Part shown: one piece after another, positions 7,635 through 11,046 of the stretch
Numbering within the stretch: the stretch's first letter is position 1
Layout: each line of letters starts with the position of its first letter
DNA from: Gemmatimonadota bacterium
GTDB lineage: Bacteria; Gemmatimonadota; Gemmatimonadetes; Gemmatimonadales; Gemmatimonadaceae
Assembly (NCBI GenBank): GCA_016794735.1
Contig: JAEUJK010000107.1
Coordinates: 1-11,046, forward strand
Length of the DNA stretch: 11,046 nucleotides
Direction: 5' to 3'
The notes under the pieces: generated by a model
Seen by the model: the letters and a program-made list of their open reading frames with translations, nothing else
Database searches by the model: none
Told to the model about the DNA's origin: nothing
Position numbers and translations under genes: made by a program

Positions 7635-9230
7635 ATGATGCATGCGAAACTGATGCGGGCCACGGCCGTCCTGGCGCTTTTCGCGCTCGGAGCGTGCAAG
7701 TCGCTCGACATCGAGAACCCCAACGAACCGGACGCGACGCGCGCCCTCAGTGACCCGGCCGCACTCGAGGCCCTCACGGGTGGCACGCTGCGCACCTGGT
7801 TCAACCGCTTCACGGGAATGGAGGCCGCCGGCGTGTTGACCACGCAGGCCCAGTCCTTCTCGTCGTCGTGGAACAACTTCAACATGAACTTCTACTCCGG
7901 CGTCGATAATCCCGATGCCGGACCGGCCGCCTGGAACCGGAATTCGCGTTCCTGGCAGAACGATCCGGCAGCCGCCGGTCGTACGTCGGTGGAATGGCTC
8001 TGGACGGGCATGTACTCCGCCCTCTCCTCGGCCAACGACGTGATCAAGGCGATCAAGGCCGGACGCGTCATCAACAACGCGGCCGACACCAAGCGCGCCG
8101 AGACCATTGCGACGCTGGTGCAGGGCCTCGCCCTCTCGTCCATCGCGCTCAACTACGACAAGGGATACGTCGTCGACGAAGCGACTGACCTGGCGAACCT
8201 GCAGTACTCGAACCGCAAGCAGCTGCGGGACGCGGCGGTGACCAAGCTCCAGGCGGCGGCAACGCTGGCTGGTGCCAACACCTTCACGACCCCGGCTGGT
8301 TGGACGAACGGCCGCACGTATACCAACCTCCAGATCCAGCGCATCGCCAACACGGCGGCTGCGATGACCCTGGCGTACTATCCGCGCAACGCGACGGAGA
8401 ATGCGGCAGTGAACTGGGGGCAGGTCGCCACGCTGGCGTCGAGCGGGATGTCCTCGCTCACCAACGCTGGCTCCGGGTTCGACTTCGTGTTCACCGGCGA
8501 CGGCTGCTCGGCCTGGTGCAACGAACTGCTCCTGTGGTTCGACGGCATCGACGGTGGCCGCGTGCACACGCGCGTCGCGAACATGTTGGATCCGGTCACG
8601 CAGCGTCACCCGTGGCCGCTCACCGGCAACCCGCCGCCCAACTCGGCCGACAAGCGCCTGGGTGACGGTTCGTTCGGTGACGAGACCCTCGTCGACGGCG
8701 GCTTCGGCACCATCCCGGTGACGGCCAATGGCGGCACCGACTTCGCGTGGTCCGGCATCGCGCCGTTCCGCCCGGATCGTGGCTCGTACCATCAGTCGAA
8801 CATCGGTCACATGCGCTACGACCTGTCCGGCAACCAGGACCCGACCGGCATCTACGGCGGGTTTGGTCCGGCGCCGGTGCTCACCGCGACCCTCAACGAC
8901 CTGTTGTGGGCCGAAGCGCTGCTCCGCACCTCCGGCAGCGCAGCAAACGCGGTGACGCTGATCAACCGCACGCGCGTCGGCCGTGGCGGCCTCCCGGCTG
9001 CCCTCGCGTCCGAATCGCAGGCCCAGCTGATCACGAAGCTGCAGTACGAGCAGGAAGTCGAGTTGATGGGCATCGGCGCGCTGCCGTTCTACAATCGGCG
9101 CCGCATCGATGGTCTCTTGCCCGGCACGCCGCGCGAAATGCCGGTTCCGGCCCGCGAACTCGGTGTGCTCGGTCAGGCCCTGTACACCTGGGGTGGTTCC
9201 AACCCGGCGGCGTCCCCGACGCCTCCCTGA
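7635..9230 (+). CDS. SusD/RagB-family surface lipoprotein
   Basis: This 531-aa substrate-binding lipoprotein forms the lid of the SusC-SusD complex. A short N-terminal signal ends in a lipobox, LGAC, with the lipidated cysteine at residue 21. The mature part opens with the family-typical run of Asp, Asn and Pro (SLDIENPNEP). The helical TPR-like scaffold is recognisable in WLWTGMYSALSSANDVI, the family's conserved early helix, and in LNDLLWAEALLR. A late YEQEVELMGIGALPFYNRR segment corresponds to the usual C-terminal YERRIEL...RW region but is divergent. A Cys-x3-Cys pair (GDGCSAWCNE) lies in the middle. AGGAG at 7620-7624 precedes two adjacent ATGs (7635 and 7638); I use the first. The gene starts 33 nt after the SusC stop, so the two are co-transcribed. 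The ligand is unknown. Confidence 0.93.
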   Translation: MMHAKLMRATAVLALFALGACKSLDIENPNEPDATRALSDPAALEALTGGTLRTWFNRFTGMEAAGVLTTQAQSFSSSWNNFNMNFYSGVDNPDAGPAAWNRNSRSWQNDPAAAGRTSVEWLWTGMYSALSSANDVIKAIKAGRVINNAADTKRAETIATLVQGLALSSIALNYDKGYVVDEATDLANLQYSNRKQLRDAAVTKLQAAATLAGANTFTTPAGWTNGRTYTNLQIQRIANTAAAMTLAYYPRNATENAAVNWGQVATLASSGMSSLTNAGSGFDFVFTGDGCSAWCNELLLWFDGIDGGRVHTRVANMLDPVTQRHPWPLTGNPPPNSADKRLGDGSFGDETLVDGGFGTIPVTANGGTDFAWSGIAPFRPDRGSYHQSNIGHMRYDLSGNQDPTGIYGGFGPAPVLTATLNDLLWAEALLRTSGSAANAVTLINRTRVGRGGLPAALASESQAQLITKLQYEQEVELMGIGALPFYNRRRIDGLLPGTPREMPVPARELGVLGQALYTWGGSNPAASPTPP

Positions 9231-9256
9231 TCCCCGGGACGTAGCATGATGTGCGA

Positions 9257-9290
9257 GGGCGTCGGCTCAACAGCCGGCGCCCTTCGCGTT
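9257..9290 (+). terminator. Rho-independent terminator after susD-like gene
   Basis: An 11-bp stem (GGGCGTCGGCT with AGCCGGCGCCC, one G-U pair) closes a CAAC loop. It is followed by TTCGCGTTT, a weak interrupted T tract, 27 nt after the SusD stop. It ends the SusCD operon and, lying between convergent genes, may also help stop transcription from the right. Confidence 0.75.
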
Positions 9291-9293
9291 TCC

Positions 9294-9312
9294 GGGCACC
9301 CGTCGGGCGCCC
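9294..9312. repeat. Second inverted repeat beside the terminator
   Basis: GGGCACCCG and CGGGCGCCC arms flank a single T with one mismatched pair. It lies between the SusD terminator and the 3' end of the convergent membrane-protein gene. On the minus strand it could act as that gene's terminator, although no T tract follows. Positions 9299-9310 are identical to 4353-4364 upstream of the SusC-like gene. Confidence 0.45.
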
Positions 9313-9326
9313 TTGAGAAGGAGGAG

Positions 9327-9737
9327 CTAGGGCGCCGTTGGGCGCGGCCTGGATCGACGTGCCGTGCTGTCCAGCGAGCGCAGCCGCTGGTTCACCAGGC
9401 GCGCACGATCGATCAGGCTGTCCGTCGATGCGGTCGCTCGCGTGAGCGAGTCGTCGAGCGCGCTGATGGAGTCCACCACGGCGCGCAGCGTGTCCACACG
9501 GCCCTCCAGCTGGGCCACGGCGGGGTGCGGCGGCTGGGGCAGGGCCGCTGCCGTGGCGGGGGCCGGCGATCCTCCAAGGCGGCCTAGGCGCGCGATGATG
9601 GTGCCGACCCCAACCATGGCAACGGCGAGAACCAGGACCACGCCGACCCCGGCGGCGCGCAGTCCGCGCTCCGTCACGGGGAAGCTCTGCGGAGCTTCAC
9701 TGTCGTGCGAGACTACGAGAAGGGTCCAGCGCCGCAC
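9327..9737 (-). CDS. Single-pass membrane protein resembling the N-terminal anchor of M23 peptidases
   Basis: From the GTG at 9737 this is a 136-aa protein. A short cytoplasmic start reads RRWTLLVVSHDS, a transmembrane helix spans about 26-48, a Pro/Ala-rich linker about 55-72, and a heptad-like segment rich in Leu, Asp and Ser spans about 73-125, ending in a basic Arg/Pro tail. The start and helix resemble the N-terminal anchor plus coiled coil found before LytM/M23 endopeptidase domains, but no HxxxD or HxH metal motif and no catalytic domain follow. A longer form from the TTG at 9809 (160 aa) is possible; neither start has a strong ribosome-binding site (GGGAG lies 12 nt before the GTG). 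It converges on the SusCD operon. The function is unknown, perhaps an envelope scaffold or regulator of a peptidoglycan enzyme. Confidence 0.6.
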   Translation of the reverse strand: MRRWTLLVVSHDSEAPQSFPVTERGLRAAGVGVVLVLAVAMVGVGTIIARLGRLGGSPAPATAAALPQPPHPAVAQLEGRVDTLRAVVDSISALDDSLTRATASTDSLIDRARLVNQRLRSLDSTARRSRPRPTAP

Positions 9738-9896
9738 GGTCCGGGGGCTCTCCCGGCGCGGACCATCCGGCCGGGTAGGTAAGAGGGCTTTCGGCGGGTA
9801 CTGGCGCAAGGACTTGCATCACGTCGGGAGCCCCCGGTCCCGATGGCGCCCCGTCCACCTCGCGTCTATTGTGCGCCACCCCGGCCCGACGTGCAC
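9738..9896. promoter_or_regulatory. Divergent gap between the M23-anchor-like and DUF2164 genes
   Basis: These 159 nt separate two divergently transcribed genes and should carry both promoters, unless the leftward gene starts at the TTG at 9809. TATTGT at 9867-9872 could be a -10 element for the rightward gene, but no -35 sits at the right distance. I recognise nothing else here. Confidence 0.3.
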
Positions 9897-10166
9897 ATGG
9901 CGAAACAGACCGACCTCACCCTGTCCGACGACGAACGCAAGCTGGCGCTGCATTCCCTTCGCGAGTTCGCGTCCCAACACCTGGACGAGGAACTCACCGA
10001 GTTGCAGGCCATGTTGCTGCTGGACCACGTGCTCTCGGACCTGGGCCCGGTGATCTACAACCAGGCGCTGCAGCATGCGCGTGGATTCATCGAGGAGCGG
10101 GCGGCCGACCTCGACGCGGCGCTGCATCGCGCGGAGTTCCCCCTCACGTCCAAACGGCGGCGGTAG
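9897..10166 (+). CDS. DUF2164-family small protein
   Basis: This 89-aa soluble protein matches the DUF2164 family, which is normally about 80 residues and has no assigned function. The diagnostic order is an LTLSDDERK opening (residues 7-15), a REFASQHLDEELTELQAMLLLDHVL helix pair, and the family core LGPVIYNQAL at 49-58. A run of acidic and alanine residues with DLDAAL follows, and the tail is basic. I chose the ATG at 9897 because the family motif begins a few residues later. The longer reading from the ATG at 9843 adds 18 Pro/Arg-rich residues that look like translated leader. The ribosome-binding site is not obvious, so the gene may be leaderless or weakly translated. No membrane segment is present. 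The neighbours do not suggest a role. Confidence 0.8.
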   Translation: MAKQTDLTLSDDERKLALHSLREFASQHLDEELTELQAMLLLDHVLSDLGPVIYNQALQHARGFIEERAADLDAALHRAEFPLTSKRRR

Positions 10167-10176
10167 CCCAACGCCC

Positions 10177-10198
10177 GGGGCGACGAGGTCGTTGCCCC
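10177..10198. terminator. Hairpin between convergent DUF2164 and kinase genes
   Basis: GGGGCGACG and CGTTGCCCC form a 9-bp stem with one G-U pair around an AGGT loop, in a 37-nt gap where both genes end. It is symmetrical enough to act on either strand. No T tract follows on either side, so intrinsic termination is plausible but not certain. Confidence 0.5.
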
Positions 10199-10203
10199 GC
10201 CGC

Positions 10204-11046
10204 CTAACGACGCATCGTCCCCATCTCGTCGTTCCGGTACGCGGTCGCGACGCGTTCGGCGAGCAACTGCTGCGCGCCGAGGACGTCGTCCGAGGCGACA
10301 TCCTCCACCACGGACCAGACCGTGAGGTCGTCGGCGGTGCTCACGAGTCGCACCGAGACCTGGAGGCGATCCCCCAGCCGCTGTACGACCCCCTCGACAT
10401 AGTGGGCGGCGCGCACCGTGCGGGCGGCGTGGGCAAAGCCGAGCGAGTCGTTGAGCGCCCGACCGAGGGCGCTGGCCGAGACGACCCGCAGTCCCGGGAG
10501 GCCGGCAAAGGCGTTGGTCAGCGCGGCCGTCATTCCCTGTGACAGGACAGAAGCCTCTACGGAGTCGCCGGTGATCCCGGCCAACGGGAAGATCGCCAGC
10601 GTGCCGTCGACGAGGGTGACGGCTGCCGCCGGGGCCGGGGTGGCCGCGGGTGGCGTGCGGTCACGCTGGATGAACCAGGTCGCGGCGAGCGCGAGGGCCA
10701 TGGTCGCACCACCGATCAGGAGCCGCCGGCGCCGCCGGGACAGGGCAAAGGCCTCCACGCGTGCGGAACGCACCTCGCCACTGATGACGGCGGGATCCGC
10801 GAGCGCCTCGATGATCTCGTCGGCGTCCGCGGGGCGCTGCCGTGCATCCTTGGCCAGGCACCGGGCCACCAGCTGTTCGAAGGCGAGCGGCACACCGGGG
10901 CGCACGTCGCTCATCGTGGGTGGCGGCGCGACCAGGTGGGCCTGCAGGGTCTCCGTGACACTCGGTCGCACAAACGGTGGCTGGCCGGTGACCATCTCGT
11001 AGGCCATGGCCCCGAACGCGTACAGGTCCGCGCGATGGTCGGTGGC
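10204..11046 (-). CDS. Transmembrane Ser/Thr protein kinase with TolB-like sensor domain, 5' partial
   Basis: This is the last 280 residues of a Hanks-type Ser/Thr kinase cut by the right edge. Numbering from the edge, residues 1-88 are the kinase C-lobe: the subdomain IX DLYAFG motif at 7-12, then EMVTGQPPF, and the subdomain XI arginine in CLAKDARQRP at 63-73. A run of five arginines (104-108) precedes a membrane helix at about 109-126. After an Ala/Pro linker, residues about 148-270 resemble the TolB-like/FlgO-like module often fused to such kinases: LAIFPL, SQGMTAALTNAF, LPGLRVVSASALGRAL, YVEGVVQRLGDRLQVSVRL and TVWS. The TPR array that often follows is missing; the protein ends about ten residues later. 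The catalytic loop and ATP-binding lobe lie outside the window, so activity cannot be judged. The stop codon TAG lies inside a CGTTAGGC octamer. Confidence 0.88.
   Translation of the reverse strand, partial: ATDHRADLYAFGAMAYEMVTGQPPFVRPSVTETLQAHLVAPPPTMSDVRPGVPLAFEQLVARCLAKDARQRPADADEIIEALADPAVISGEVRSARVEAFALSRRRRRLLIGGATMALALAATWFIQRDRTPPAATPAPAAAVTLVDGTLAIFPLAGITGDSVEASVLSQGMTAALTNAFAGLPGLRVVSASALGRALNDSLGFAHAARTVRAAHYVEGVVQRLGDRLQVSVRLVSTADDLTVWSVVEDVASDDVLGAQQLLAERVATAYRNDEMGTMRR

Noticed and set aside
7632..8810. 392-aa open frame on the minus strand
   Set aside because: It is antisense to the SusD-like gene, with the same shadow composition and no recognisable motif.
9582..9589. GCCTAGGC palindrome inside the membrane-protein gene
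   Set aside because: It is a single eight-base palindrome in coding DNA, not repeated and not part of the CGTTAGGC set.

Overview
The window is high-GC DNA that most likely comes from a Gemmatimonadota bacterium or a close relative in the wider Bacteroidota/FCB-like group. The evidence is a SusC/SusD outer-membrane uptake pair in GC-rich, strongly biased codons, next to a TonB-plug protein without a barrel, an FG-GAP/ASPIC-UnbV protein and a Ser/Thr kinase with a TolB-like output domain. The phylum is inferred from gene content and was not tested. I saw no rRNA, tRNA, insertion sequence, CRISPR array or prophage gene.

Layout: (1) Positions 2-3382 (+) hold a very long secreted-type beta-propeller protein cut by the left edge. 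It has twelve aspartate-rich FG-GAP loops and two ASPIC/UnbV modules, so it is an internal duplication. (2) Positions 3450-4226 (-) encode a small exported protein with a carboxypeptidase-regulatory-like domain followed by a TonB plug and no barrel. (3) A 267-nt divergent intergenic region (4227-4493) separates it from the SusC/RagA-type TonB-dependent receptor (4494-7601, +). The SusD/RagB-type lipoprotein (7635-9230, +) follows 33 nt later, and the operon closes with a strong hairpin terminator at 9257-9290. (4) Positions 9327-9737 (-) encode a single-pass membrane protein resembling only the N-terminal anchor of M23 peptidases. (5) Positions 9897-10166 (+) encode a small DUF2164-family protein. 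(6) Positions 10204-11046 (-) hold the C-terminal part of a transmembrane Ser/Thr kinase with a TolB-like extracytoplasmic domain, cut by the right edge.

The functional core is the SusC-SusD pair: SusD captures a ligand on the cell surface and SusC imports it with energy from TonB. No degradative enzyme lies in the window, so the substrate cannot be named. The barrel-less plug protein and the duplicated FG-GAP/UnbV protein are the most likely accessory partners, though only by position and shared compartment. The genes to the right of the terminator look unrelated. The most unusual nucleotide-level signal is an over-represented octamer, CGTTAGGC. It occurs seven times on both strands, accounts for every TTAGG/CCTAA I found, and is absent from the SusCD operon.
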